Shown here: positions 7,065 to 15,301 of the stretch, in pieces
Layout: each line of letters starts with the position of its first letter
Numbering within the stretch: the stretch's first letter is position 1
Assembly (NCBI GenBank): GCA_001298575.1
Contig: LJCV01000249.1
Coordinates: forward strand, 1-64,000
Length of the DNA stretch: 64,000 nt
Direction of reading: 5' to 3'
Source: Actinobacteria bacterium OK074
Lineage (GTDB): Bacteria; Actinomycetota; Actinomycetes; Streptomycetales; Streptomycetaceae
The notes under the pieces: generated by a model
Database searches by the model: none
Told to the model about the DNA's origin: nothing
Seen by the model: only the letters and a program-made list of their open reading frames with translations
Translations under genes and position numbers: made by a program

Positions 7065-8993
7065 TCAGCGCCGCACGAGCCGTACGGCCAGCCCCTGCGC
7101 CGTGTACACCGGCACCGCCCGACAGGCGTCCGAGTCGAGGGTGACCTTGCCGAACTGCCCGCGCAGCGACCGTGTCGCGAGCACCAGGACGGTGGTGCCC
7201 GGCTTCGGGGCGTGCTCGGCGTCCAGCCGCAGGGTCAGTTCGCTGTCGCGGTCGAGGACCACGCGCCGCTCGACCGTCAGCCCGGCCGCGCACGCCGAAC
7301 TCAGCGTCACCTCCAGGGTCGTCCCGGCCGCCTGCGTGTACGAACCGGCCACCCGCACACCGGAGTCGGCCTTCAGCGTGCCGGCGGTCACCCGCACGTC
7401 GCCGTGGCCGAGCGCGCCCGCCGCGGCGGCGACCAGGGTGCCGCCCGCCACCACCGTGCCGCCGGTGTACCGGTTCGCGCCGGTCAGCGTCAGCGTGCCG
7501 GTGCCCTTCTTGGTGAGGCCGCCGCGGCCGTCGATGGCGTTGCGCCAGCTGTCGGCCGAGGCGAAGCCGCCCGCGGCGGCGTCCAGGGTGACCGTCACGT
7601 CCGTGTCGAAGGCGCCGTAACCGTCCGCCGCGGCGAAGAGGTTGAGGCGTCCCCACTGCTCGGCGCCGTCGAGGAGCACGTACCCGGAGGGCAGCGCCGT
7701 CGTCCGCAGCACCTCGCGCCGCTGCTCCGCGCTCAGGTAGGGCAGCCGGGTCTCCAGGAGCACCTCCGCGCCCTTGGGCACGGTCAGCGCGGTGTCGCGG
7801 CCGTGCCGGGGCAGGATGTACGTGAAGTGGGGCTGTACCGCACGGGCGTTGGCGTCGCGGTCGGCGTACGGGTCGGTGCCGGTGCCCGCGGCGTGGGTGT
7901 ACGCGTACAGCGTGTCGGCCGTGGTGCCGGTCCGCTCGGTGAAGTACGCGAGGGCCTGGGCCCGGGCGGCGGCCTTGAGCTGGGCGTTGGCCGGGTCCGC
8001 GAGGGTGGCCGCGGCCAGCGCGGTGGCCATGGTCCGGCCGCCGATGACGTCGACCGTGGAGTGCATGCCCGCCACGATCCGGGTGTGGCTCAACTCGTAG
8101 GCGCGGGTGACCAGTTCCTGGAACCGCTCGGGCACCGCGTACGCCAGCGCGAGGGCCGCGAGGTGGAAGGCGTTGGTGTGGCCGCTGGGGAAGCCGCCGT
8201 CGTCGGTCGGGGTGGCGCCCCGCTGCCACAGCAACTGCGGCGCGACCACGACGTCGGACTCGTAGACCGGGTAGCCGAGCGCATCGGTCCTCCCGGTGTC
8301 GACGACCTCGCTGTCCTCGTTCATGCGCCACGGACGCGGGTACTGGTAGGCGTACTTGGCCGGGTTGCCCGACGCGTACGGGCCGCGCACGGTGTCCACC
8401 AGCGTGGCCACCTGGCCGAGTGCCGAGGTGTGCGAGCCCGCGCCGATCGCGGCGCCCGCGGGCGCGCCCGCCGGAACGGCGTCGCTGACCGGGCCCGAGG
8501 GGGTGCCGTCCGGCGCGCCGGTGATCGAAGTGACCGCCAGGGCACCGGACTTGTACAGGTCGGCCAGCGGACCGAGCGCGGCGATCATCGCGTAGCTCTG
8601 GTGCTGCCGGTCGTAGAGGAACGCCTCCTTCGCCTGCGCCTCGGTGCGGGCGGCGGTGACGCGGGCGCAGTAGCGCATGTTGGCGCGCAGCACCTCGGGC
8701 CGGAGCGGCGTGCCCGTGTTCCAGGCGCTGCCCGTCTTCCACACCTGCGCCATGCCGCCGAGTACGCGGACCACCGCGTTGGTCTCGGGCGTCAGGTTGG
8801 CCGACACGTTCGTCCGGTAGCTGTCGACGAACGCGGGGGCCGCCGTCGCGGCCTTGGCGTCCGCGGCGGCCAGCCAGGTCACGAGGGTGGGCGCGGCCAG
8901 CACGGCCGACGCGCCGAGGGAGCCTGCGAGGAAACCGCGCCGGCCGAGGGAGGAATCGGCGACGGCGGAGTGGTGCCCGGCGGGTGACGGCAT
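7065..8993 (-). CDS. Tat-exported PAP2 phosphatase with autotransporter-type repeat
   Basis: A 642-residue exported protein. The N-terminus has a twin-arginine signal (LGRRGFLAGSLGASAVLAAP). The middle holds the three acid-phosphatase/vanadium-peroxidase motifs: KYAYQYPRPWR (near residue 235), FPSGHTNAFH (near 288) and SHTRIVAGMHSTVD (near 325), so it should be a PAP2-superfamily phosphatase acting outside the membrane. The C-terminal third contains GTGTLTLTGANRYTGGTVVA followed by GGTLVAAAAGALG, the beta-strand repeat (PATR) best known from Gram-negative autotransporters, and ends in a beta-rich tail. ATG 8993 has AGAGAGGG upstream; the frame extends to 9110 without a better site. It is separated from the downstream-facing neighbour by a strong hairpin and appears monocistronic. 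Substrate unknown. Confidence 0.85.
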   Translation of the reverse strand: MPSPAGHHSAVADSSLGRRGFLAGSLGASAVLAAPTLVTWLAAADAKAATAAPAFVDSYRTNVSANLTPETNAVVRVLGGMAQVWKTGSAWNTGTPLRPEVLRANMRYCARVTAARTEAQAKEAFLYDRQHQSYAMIAALGPLADLYKSGALAVTSITGAPDGTPSGPVSDAVPAGAPAGAAIGAGSHTSALGQVATLVDTVRGPYASGNPAKYAYQYPRPWRMNEDSEVVDTGRTDALGYPVYESDVVVAPQLLWQRGATPTDDGGFPSGHTNAFHLAALALAYAVPERFQELVTRAYELSHTRIVAGMHSTVDVIGGRTMATALAAATLADPANAQLKAAARAQALAYFTERTGTTADTLYAYTHAAGTGTDPYADRDANARAVQPHFTYILPRHGRDTALTVPKGAEVLLETRLPYLSAEQRREVLRTTALPSGYVLLDGAEQWGRLNLFAAADGYGAFDTDVTVTLDAAAGGFASADSWRNAIDGRGGLTKKGTGTLTLTGANRYTGGTVVAGGTLVAAAAGALGHGDVRVTAGTLKADSGVRVAGSYTQAAGTTLEVTLSSACAAGLTVERRVVLDRDSELTLRLDAEHAPKPGTTVLVLATRSLRGQFGKVTLDSDACRAVPVYTAQGLAVRLVRR

Positions 8994-9216
8994 GCGTGTG
9001 CCCTCTCTTGAGTTCTTCGGCCCTGCGGCCGGGGTGAGGCGGTGTGGTCGATCGGCCACACCAACGCCTTCCGCCGCGCGGACCGACCGGTCCGGGCGGC
9101 GGCGACGCACCGCACGACCCGTTACGGAAGTGCCCGGTGGCCATGGATGCGGTGTTCGAGTGAAGAACTACGGCCGGTTCGTGACCCGTTGGGAAGTCCC
9201 CGGCATCCGGAACATG

Positions 9217-10125
9217 TCATACGAGTGAACGGGCCAGCGCCACCGCCCCCTTGACCGGCGGCACCCGCAACTGCTGCGGTCGCGCGGCGGGCAGGGCCCC
9301 GGCGAGCGCGGTGGTGAACGCGTCGTACAGGACGGGCTGCGCGAGTACGGTGCTGCCCGCGACCACCACGTCGTCCACGGGGACCCCGCGGCCGGAGAGC
9401 CGCACGACGAGCGCGGCGAGGGACCGGCCGCCCGCCTCGATGACCTCACGGGCGAGCGCGGAACCCGCCTCGGCGGCGGCGAACACCACGGGCGCGTGCC
9501 GCCCCCACTCGGCGGACACGTCGGCGGCGGCCTCCAACGCGGCGCCCAGCGCCGGGACTTCGGGCACCCCGAACGCGTCGGCGAGCCCGAGCGCGAGCGC
9601 GTCGGGCCGTTCGCCCCGGTCGTGCGCGGCCCACACGGCACGGGCCGCCTCGCGGACCAGGCCCGCGGCGCCGCCCTCGTCGCCGAGGACCGCGCCCCAG
9701 CCGCCGACCTGTACGGGGCTGCCGTCGGTGAACCGGCCCACCGCGACCGAGCCGGTGCCGGCGACGAGCCCGACGCCCTTGTCCAACCCGGCGGCGGGCA
9801 CGAGGAGTTCGGCGTCGCCCACCACGAGTGCGGGCACGCCGGTACGGGAGCGGAGTTCGGTACGGATGCCCGCGCACTGGCGGGGTGTCTCGCACGCGTG
9901 CCCGCCCGCCCGGCCCGCCGCCGGGCGGGCGCCGGACGGCAGCGCGTTGTGGAGCAGCGTGGTCAGCCAGTCGGCCGCCGCCACGGGATCGTGCGGCCGC
10001 CAACCGCTGCTCGACACGACGTGGTCGGCCACCCGAGTGCCCGACGTGTAGGCGCTCAGATGTGTTTTCGTGCCGCCCACGTCGATGCCCACCACGAGGG
10101 GGCACGAGGGGGAAGTGTCCTGCAC
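9217..10125 (-). CDS. N-acetylglucosamine kinase-like BadF/BadG family ATPase
   Basis: A 302-residue ASKHA-fold kinase. The phosphate-1 loop GIDVGGTKTHL is at the N-terminus, GTGSVAVG forms the second phosphate loop, and GGWGAVLGDEGGAAGLVREA is the hallmark of the BadF/NagK group; VAGSTVLAQPVL lies near the adenosine site. It likely phosphorylates an amino sugar such as N-acetylglucosamine after import. GTG 10125 is chosen for the AAGGGA ribosome site seven bases upstream; a frame to 10245 exists but runs through the divergent promoter. It is divergent from the ROK regulator, and the palindrome at 10264-10291 between them probably controls both. Together with the downstream sugar importer this suggests an amino-sugar or oligosaccharide uptake module; the exact sugar is not proven. 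Confidence 0.8.
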   Translation of the reverse strand: MQDTSPSCPLVVGIDVGGTKTHLSAYTSGTRVADHVVSSSGWRPHDPVAAADWLTTLLHNALPSGARPAAGRAGGHACETPRQCAGIRTELRSRTGVPALVVGDAELLVPAAGLDKGVGLVAGTGSVAVGRFTDGSPVQVGGWGAVLGDEGGAAGLVREAARAVWAAHDRGERPDALALGLADAFGVPEVPALGAALEAAADVSAEWGRHAPVVFAAAEAGSALAREVIEAGGRSLAALVVRLSGRGVPVDDVVVAGSTVLAQPVLYDAFTTALAGALPAARPQQLRVPPVKGAVALARSLV

Positions 10126-10435
10126 GGATTCCCTTTCGTCGTTGCGCTTGGCTGCGAACGGCGGGCGAACCGTGCCTGGCGTGAACGTAGAAACACGAGG
10201 GGACGGGGGTTCGGGAAGCCCCGGGACGGGCCTCTGGCGGAGCACGGCAGGCGAGTACCGTGGACTTCGTTAGGAAATTAACTAACGAAGTAGAGTGCGT
10301 CAAGACTCCGGAACAACTCCGGTAGCCGTGAGGTCCGCGCCGGGCGCCGCGGCGCGACCCGCCGACACCCAACCACCGCCCACCCCGGGGACACAAGTCC
10401 TGCCGGGAGCGCGGCCGACCACCTGTGGGAGAACT
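10126..10435. other. Divergent intergenic region of kinase and ROK regulator
   Basis: About 310 bases between the two assigned starts. It contains the ROK-type palindrome (10264-10291) and a possible -10 TAGAGT (10291-10296) reading right. The rest, 10297-10435, is open in the ROK frame but proline/alanine rich, so it may be a leader or an N-terminal extension of the regulator. Confidence 0.5.
10264..10291. promoter_or_regulatory. ROK-type palindromic operator
   Basis: ACTTCGTTAG and CTAACGAAGT form a perfect 10-bp inverted repeat around the 8-base AT-rich spacer GAAATTAA. The TTAG-AT-rich-CTAA core is typical of NagC/XylR-class ROK operators. It stands out from the GC-rich surroundings and lies between the divergent kinase and ROK genes, directly before a TAGAGT -10-like sequence. 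Confidence 0.8.
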
Positions 10436-11728
10436 GTGGAGCCCGAACCGGCGGACGACGGACGCCCGAGCGAGGAGGGCGGTCCGCCCCCCGCGGCCCT
10501 GGACGGCACGGGTCCCGGGGGCGACGGCCGTAGGGGCGACGCCACCGCCGTACACCCTGGCAACGCTGTCACCCGCCCCGGCGCCGTCGCTCCTTTCGGC
10601 ATCGTCTCCGTCGGCACGCCGCTGAGCGACAGCGCCGCCGCCGTCTTCGCCGTGCTCGCCGCGGCGGGCAGCGCGACCCGCCCGCAGCTGGCCCGGCTCG
10701 CGGGCCTGTCCAAGCCGACCGTGTCCGCCGCCGTCGCCGAACTGGAGGGCGCCCGCCTCGCCGCCCGCTCCGGCACCGCGCACGGCAGCACCGGCCGCTC
10801 GGCCGCCGTCTACCGGCCCGGCCCCGCCGCGGGCCACGTCCTGGCCGTCGACCTCGGCTCCACGCACACCGCCGTGCGCGGCTGTGCCCTGGACGGCACG
10901 GTGCTCGCCGCCCGGACCACGGACGGCTCCACCGCGCCCGCCGACACCGTCCGCGCGGTGCTGAACGGGCTCCCGCCCGGCCCGCTGCGGGCCGTCGCGG
11001 TCGCCGTACCGGACGTGGCCCGCGATCCGGACGGCCGCGGCCCGTGGCCCGCCACCCCGGCGGTGGCGGCCGCGGTGGACGCGCTGGGCCTGCCGCCGGG
11101 GGTTCCCGTGCACGTCGAGAACAACGTCAACTGCGCCGCCCTCGCCGAACTCCACGAGGGCGCCGCCCGCGGCCGGGCCACCTTCGGCTACCTCCAGATC
11201 GGGTACGGCATCGGCCTCGGCATCGTTGTCGGGGGCCGGGTGCTGCGCGGCGCCAACGGCGCGGCCGGCGAGCTGGCGCGCCTGCCCTACCCCTGGGGGC
11301 AGGACCAGGAGGCCGTCCTGGAGGGGCTGGAGGGCCACGCGGGCGCGGGCGCCCTGCTGCGGCGGGTGGCGGCCGCCTGGGAAACGGCCGACGGGCCGGT
11401 GCCGGGCGACGCGGCCCGCCTGTTCGCGCTCGCCGCCGAGGGGCACGCCAAGGCCCGCGGCTTCGTCGCCGCGCACGCCCGTGAAGTGGGCCGGCTGGCC
11501 GCCGCGGCCACCGCCGTGCTCGACCCCGGGCTGATCGTCCTGGGCGGCGGCATCGGCGCGAACCCGCAGCTCCTGCCCGGGGTCAGGGCCGAACTCGCCC
11601 GGCTGAGCTGGCCCACCGAGGTGGTCAGCAGCTCCGTCGGCGAGAACGGGACGCTGGCCGGTGCCGGACGGCTTGCGCTGGCCAAAGGAATCCAAAACGT
11701 GACCGGAAGCGCGCCGGTCGAGGATTGA
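10436..11728 (+). CDS. ROK family transcriptional regulator
   Basis: A 430-residue regulator with an N-terminal winged-helix DNA-binding domain (TRPQLARLAGLSKPTVSAAVAEL, about residues 80-102 of this model) and a sugar-kinase-like ROK domain: phosphate loop LAVDLGSTHTAVRG, VHVENNVNCAAL and GLIVLGGGIGANPQLL. The usual zinc-binding CxCGxxGC cluster is not present; the corresponding stretch is AAGELARLPYPWGQDQE, as in many actinomycete ROK regulators. It probably senses a sugar or sugar phosphate and controls the adjacent kinase, itself and perhaps the ABC importer at 12003. The start is uncertain: GTG 10436 follows GGGAGA closely, but in-frame GTGs at 10328 and 10295 are possible; 10295 overlaps a likely -10 box and is disfavoured. 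Confidence 0.85.
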   Translation: MEPEPADDGRPSEEGGPPPAALDGTGPGGDGRRGDATAVHPGNAVTRPGAVAPFGIVSVGTPLSDSAAAVFAVLAAAGSATRPQLARLAGLSKPTVSAAVAELEGARLAARSGTAHGSTGRSAAVYRPGPAAGHVLAVDLGSTHTAVRGCALDGTVLAARTTDGSTAPADTVRAVLNGLPPGPLRAVAVAVPDVARDPDGRGPWPATPAVAAAVDALGLPPGVPVHVENNVNCAALAELHEGAARGRATFGYLQIGYGIGLGIVVGGRVLRGANGAAGELARLPYPWGQDQEAVLEGLEGHAGAGALLRRVAAAWETADGPVPGDAARLFALAAEGHAKARGFVAAHAREVGRLAAAATAVLDPGLIVLGGGIGANPQLLPGVRAELARLSWPTEVVSSSVGENGTLAGAGRLALAKGIQNVTGSAPVED

Positions 11729-11754
11729 CGGATTCCTGCGCCTTCTGCCAATGT
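11725..11754 (+). promoter_or_regulatory. Possible promoter of the sugar importer operon
   Basis: TTGACG (11725-11730, overlapping the ROK stop codon) is followed 18 bases later by CAATGT (11749-11754). The -35 is good and the -10 keeps the second A and final T. The same TTGACG-N18-CANNNT arrangement recurs at 50724. Confidence 0.4.
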
Positions 11755-11760
11755 CCGGAC

Positions 11761-11792
11761 AAGCGCTTTCTGGACCGGCGGGACCCGGTCCA
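11761..11792. promoter_or_regulatory. LacI-type half palindrome plus TGGACCGG inverted repeat
   Basis: AAGCGCTTTC (11761-11770) resembles the centre of LacI-family operators. It abuts an 8-bp inverted repeat TGGACCGG-CGGGAC-CCGGTCCA (11771-11792), which could be an operator or the terminator of the ROK gene. A related imperfect palindrome GGAAGGCGCTTTCC is at 11931-11944, closer to the importer start. Confidence 0.45.
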
Positions 11793-11930
11793 GAGGGGGA
11801 CACGCACCCCGTACGGCATGTACGGGATCGTTCGAGGGCGTGCTCGTGCGATCGTGGTCCGACTACGGGCCTGGGGCAGTCGCCCAACAGACGTGACACG
11901 GCCGGGCGAGGCCGTGTGCGGGAAGGCGCT

Positions 11931-11944
11931 TTCCATCCGAAGAG
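11931..11944. promoter_or_regulatory. LacI-like palindrome upstream of importer
   Basis: GGAAGGCGCTTTCC is a 14-bp palindrome with one mismatched pair, 58 bases before the start of the sugar-binding protein. It shares GCGCTTTC with the site at 11761 and would suit a LacI-family repressor, though no LacI gene is adjacent. Confidence 0.4.
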
Positions 11945-12002
11945 ACCCGTGCCGCAACTGACCGGCCGGGGGATCCGACACGCACTCCTGAGGGAGGACC
12001 CG

Positions 12003-13334
12003 GTGGGTCACCAGATCTCACGCAGAAACCTGCTCCGCACCGCCAGTGGGGTCGCCGCCGCGGCCACGCTCGGCGGCGCGCTGAGCGCCTGTGCCGGCGG
12101 TACCGGCGCGGGCAGCACCAGCAGCAAGCTGACCATGACCTGGTGGGGCAGCGACGACCGGCACGCGGCTTACAAGAAAGCGCTTGCCTACTTCCAGAAG
12201 AAGAACTCCGACATCAAGATCCAGGAGACCTACTCCGGATACGACGGGTACTTCGACAAGTTCAACACCCAGATCGCCGGCGGCAGCGCCCCCGACCTGC
12301 TCCAGATGGACACCGCGCTGGTCGCGCAGTACGCCCGCAAGGGTGTGCTCGCCCCGATCGACTCCTACGTCGGCAAGACCCTCGACCTCACCGGCTTCTC
12401 CAAGACGCTGCTGGCCGCCGGCACCGTCGACGGCAAGCTCTACGGCGTCCCCTCGGGCATCGGCGTCAACCAGCTGACCGTCAACCGCAGCGGCCTGGAG
12501 AAGATCGGCGTCGACTACCCGGACCCCGAGTGGACCTGGGCCGACATGAAGAAGACCGCCGTCGACGTCTACAAGAAGAGCGGCGGCAAGATCTACGGCG
12601 TCGACGACGTCGGCGGCGGCACCCTCCAGGCATTCGAGATCTTCGCCCGCGAACACGGCCAGCAGCTGTTCTCCACGGACGGCAAGAAGCTCGGCTTCAC
12701 CTCGGACACCCTCCAGGAGTGGTGGGAGTACTGGGCCGAGATGCGCAAGGCCAACGCCTGCCCGCCGGCCGCCATCACCTCGGCCGCGCACAACGACCTC
12801 ACCAAGAACGCCGTGGTCATCGGCAAGGCCCTGTTCACCTTCGACACCGGCGTGTACGGCGCGGGCGGCTCCATCACCTCCGCCACCCTCGACTTCATCC
12901 CGACCCCGCAGGGCGACTGGTCCGGCGCCGTCGAGGGCAACTACGTCAACGGCGGTGTGCTGCTCAGCGCCACCAAGGCGAGCAAGAAGGTCGCCGACTC
13001 GGTGAAGATCATGTCGTTCTTCGCCCAGGACGCCACCGCCATCAAGGACATGCAGCTCCAGCGCGGCATCCCGCCGACCGAGAAGGCCCGCGGCCTGATC
13101 TCCGCCGGCCTCGACGCGACGGACAAGCGGAACATGGCGATGGCCGACTACATCTCCAAGCGGGTCGGCAAGTCCACGAACGTGCTGGCCGCCCCGCAGC
13201 CGCCGCCGCAGGGCGCCGCCCAGATCTGGGACCTGCTGTTCCAGTCCAACCTGGCCATCGCGTTCGGCAAGAAGACCATCAAGTCGCAGCTCGGCTCGTT
13301 CTTCGACCAGGCGGCCGGAATCCTGGCCAAGTAG
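12003..13334 (+). CDS. Sugar ABC transporter substrate-binding lipoprotein
   Basis: A 443-residue extracellular solute-binding protein of the family 1 (maltose/multiple-sugar) type. The signal is both twin-arginine (ISRRNLLRTAS, RR at 7-8) and lipoprotein, with lipobox LSAC and the lipidated cysteine at residue 30. The mature part begins KLTMTWWGSDDRH and contains the usual APDLLQMDTALVAQYARKG-like stretch. GTG 12003 is preceded by GAGGGAGGA at good spacing; the open frame extends to 11751 but has no signal there. It heads an operon with two permeases and the protein at 15302; no ATPase gene is included, as is common where a shared MsiK-type ATPase serves several importers. The bound sugar is unknown. 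Confidence 0.92.
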   Translation: MGHQISRRNLLRTASGVAAAATLGGALSACAGGTGAGSTSSKLTMTWWGSDDRHAAYKKALAYFQKKNSDIKIQETYSGYDGYFDKFNTQIAGGSAPDLLQMDTALVAQYARKGVLAPIDSYVGKTLDLTGFSKTLLAAGTVDGKLYGVPSGIGVNQLTVNRSGLEKIGVDYPDPEWTWADMKKTAVDVYKKSGGKIYGVDDVGGGTLQAFEIFAREHGQQLFSTDGKKLGFTSDTLQEWWEYWAEMRKANACPPAAITSAAHNDLTKNAVVIGKALFTFDTGVYGAGGSITSATLDFIPTPQGDWSGAVEGNYVNGGVLLSATKASKKVADSVKIMSFFAQDATAIKDMQLQRGIPPTEKARGLISAGLDATDKRNMAMADYISKRVGKSTNVLAAPQPPPQGAAQIWDLLFQSNLAIAFGKKTIKSQLGSFFDQAAGILAK

Positions 13335-13377
13335 GCCGCGCCGCACACACCAGCCACACCGGGAAAGGGCCAGGGAG

Positions 13378-14361
13378 ATGAGTATGACCACCACCGAGAC
13401 CGACGAGGTCGTCAAGGAGCCGCCGGCTCCTGAGACCCCGTCCGACCTGCGCGAGCGCGAACGTATGCGCCGGCGCAGCGCGAGACGGCGCGGCGGAGGC
13501 TGGTGGCCGTTCCTCTTCCTGGCCCCCTGGTTCATCGGTCTGTTCGGGCTGACGATCTACCCGATGCTCGACTCGCTGTACCTGTCGTTCACCGACTTCG
13601 ACCTGCTGACGTCGCCGAAGTGGATCGGCACCGAGAACTACTCGACGATGTTCAACAAGGACCCGGTCTTCTGGGACTCGGTCCACGCCACCCTGCTGTA
13701 CGTCGCCGTCTCGGTGCCGCTGAAGCTGGGCCTGGCGCTCGGCGTCGCGATCCTGCTCAACCGCCCGCTGAAGGGCATCGGCCTCTACCGGGCCGCCTTC
13801 TACCTGCCGTCGCTGCTCGGCGGCGCGGTCGCCGTCGCCATCGTGTGGCGCCAGGTCTTCGGCGGGGACGGCCTGTTCAACGACTTCCTCGGCTGGTTCG
13901 GGATCAAGGGCCAGGACTGGATCTCCAGCCCCGACACCTCGATCTACACGCTGGTCCTGCTGGCCGTCTGGCAGTTCGGCACCCCGATGGTCATCTTCCT
14001 GGCCGGCCTGAAGCAGCTGCCGAAGGACGTCTACGAGGCCGCGGCGATCGACGGCGCCGGAACGCTCACCCGGTTCTTCAGGATCACACTGCCGCTGCTC
14101 ACCCCGATCGTCTTCTTCAACGTGATCCTCCAGATCATCGACGCGTTCAAGACGTTCACCCCCGCCTACGTGGTCAGCAACGGCACCGGCGGACCGCTCA
14201 ACTCGACCATGCTGTACTCGCTCTACCTGTACAAGAAGGGCTTCGCCGACCTGCAGATGGGGTACGCCTCCGCGCTGGCCTGGGTGCTGTTCCTGGTCAT
14301 CGCCGGATTCACGGCCATCAACTTCATCGCCAGCCGCTACTGGGTTCACTACGACGACTGA
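13378..14361 (+). CDS. Sugar ABC transporter permease, MalF type
   Basis: A 327-residue inner-membrane permease with a charged cytoplasmic N-terminus and six predicted spans. The binding-protein-dependent transport signature is visible in EAAAIDGAGTLTRFFRITLPLL, which contacts the ATPase. It forms the importer channel with the MalG-type partner that follows. Two in-frame starts are possible: ATG 13378, or ATG 13384, which has AGGGAG at better spacing. It lies 43 bases after the binding protein in the same operon. Confidence 0.93.
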   Translation: MSMTTTETDEVVKEPPAPETPSDLRERERMRRRSARRRGGGWWPFLFLAPWFIGLFGLTIYPMLDSLYLSFTDFDLLTSPKWIGTENYSTMFNKDPVFWDSVHATLLYVAVSVPLKLGLALGVAILLNRPLKGIGLYRAAFYLPSLLGGAVAVAIVWRQVFGGDGLFNDFLGWFGIKGQDWISSPDTSIYTLVLLAVWQFGTPMVIFLAGLKQLPKDVYEAAAIDGAGTLTRFFRITLPLLTPIVFFNVILQIIDAFKTFTPAYVVSNGTGGPLNSTMLYSLYLYKKGFADLQMGYASALAWVLFLVIAGFTAINFIASRYWVHYDD

Positions 14362-14416
14362 CGCGTCGTCAGAGTCCAATTCGACGTCTGAGCGTCGGTG
14401 AGGAGCACGTAACACC

Positions 14417-15295
14417 ATGTCCGCCATCACCCCGGCCGTCTCGCAGTGGCAGAAGCTGCGCTCGCAGACCGGCCCCCGCCGCATCCTCCTGCACACGCTG
14501 CTCATCGGCGTGGCGCTGCTCATGCTCTACCCGCTGCTGTGGATGCTCAGCAGCTCCCTCAAGCCCGACACCGAGATCTTCACCCACCCCGGGCTCATCC
14601 CGAACAAGCTGCACCCCGCGAACTACTCCGAGGGCTGGAGCGGCTCCGGCAACTCCTTCTCCCTCTACATCACCAACTCGCTGATCGTCTCGATCGGCGC
14701 GGTGATCGGCAACGTCATCTCCTGCTCGCTGGCCGCCTACGCCTTCGCGCGCTTCGAGTTCCGCGGCAAGAAGATCTGGTTCGGCGCGATGCTCGGCACG
14801 CTGATGCTGCCCATGCAGGCCACCCTGATCCCGCAGTACACGATCTTCTACAACCTGACCTGGATCAACACCTTCCTGCCGCTGATCGTGCCCAAGTTCC
14901 TGGCCACGGACGCCTTCTTCATCTTCCTGATGGTCCAGTTCATCCGCTCCATCCCGCGCGAGCTGGACCAGGCGGCCATGATGGACGGCGCCAACCCCTT
15001 CCAGATCTACTGGAAGATCATCCTGCCGCTGATGAAGCCGGCCCTGGTCACCACCACGATCTTCACCTTCATCTGGACCTACGACGACTTCCTCAGCCAG
15101 CTCGTCTACCTCCAGCAGAACGCCCGCTTCACCGTGCCGCTGGGCCTGACCCTGTTCCTCGACCAGACCAGCGGCTCGTCCTACGGCGCGATGTTCGCGA
15201 TGGCGACACTCGCCCTTCTGCCCACGCTCATCTGCTTCCTCATCTTCCAGAAGAGGCTGGTAGAGGGGCTGGCGACCACGGGCATGAAGGGCTGA
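14417..15295 (+). CDS. Sugar ABC transporter permease, MalG type
   Basis: A 292-residue inner-membrane permease with six predicted spans and the coupling motif ELDQAAMMDGANPFQIYWKI followed by LPLMKPAL. It pairs with the MalF-type permease 55 bases upstream to import the ligand of the binding protein at 12003. The start ATG has GAGGAGC about ten bases upstream. No local ATPase gene exists in the operon. The C-terminus FQKRLVEGLATTGMKG is typical of this class. Confidence 0.93.
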   Translation: MSAITPAVSQWQKLRSQTGPRRILLHTLLIGVALLMLYPLLWMLSSSLKPDTEIFTHPGLIPNKLHPANYSEGWSGSGNSFSLYITNSLIVSIGAVIGNVISCSLAAYAFARFEFRGKKIWFGAMLGTLMLPMQATLIPQYTIFYNLTWINTFLPLIVPKFLATDAFFIFLMVQFIRSIPRELDQAAMMDGANPFQIYWKIILPLMKPALVTTTIFTFIWTYDDFLSQLVYLQQNARFTVPLGLTLFLDQTSGSSYGAMFAMATLALLPTLICFLIFQKRLVEGLATTGMKG

Positions 15296-15301
15296 GCGCA
15301 C

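Noticed and set aside
7065..8993. Call as a true vanadium haloperoxidase
   Set aside because: PAP2 motifs are shared by phosphatases and peroxidases; no feature here favours halogenation, so phosphatase family was kept.
11771..11792. TGGACCGG/CCGGTCCA inverted repeat as a fourth LacI site
   Set aside because: Arms match the 12-mer but are split by six bases, and position after the ROK stop suits a terminator equally well; not counted with the perfect copies.
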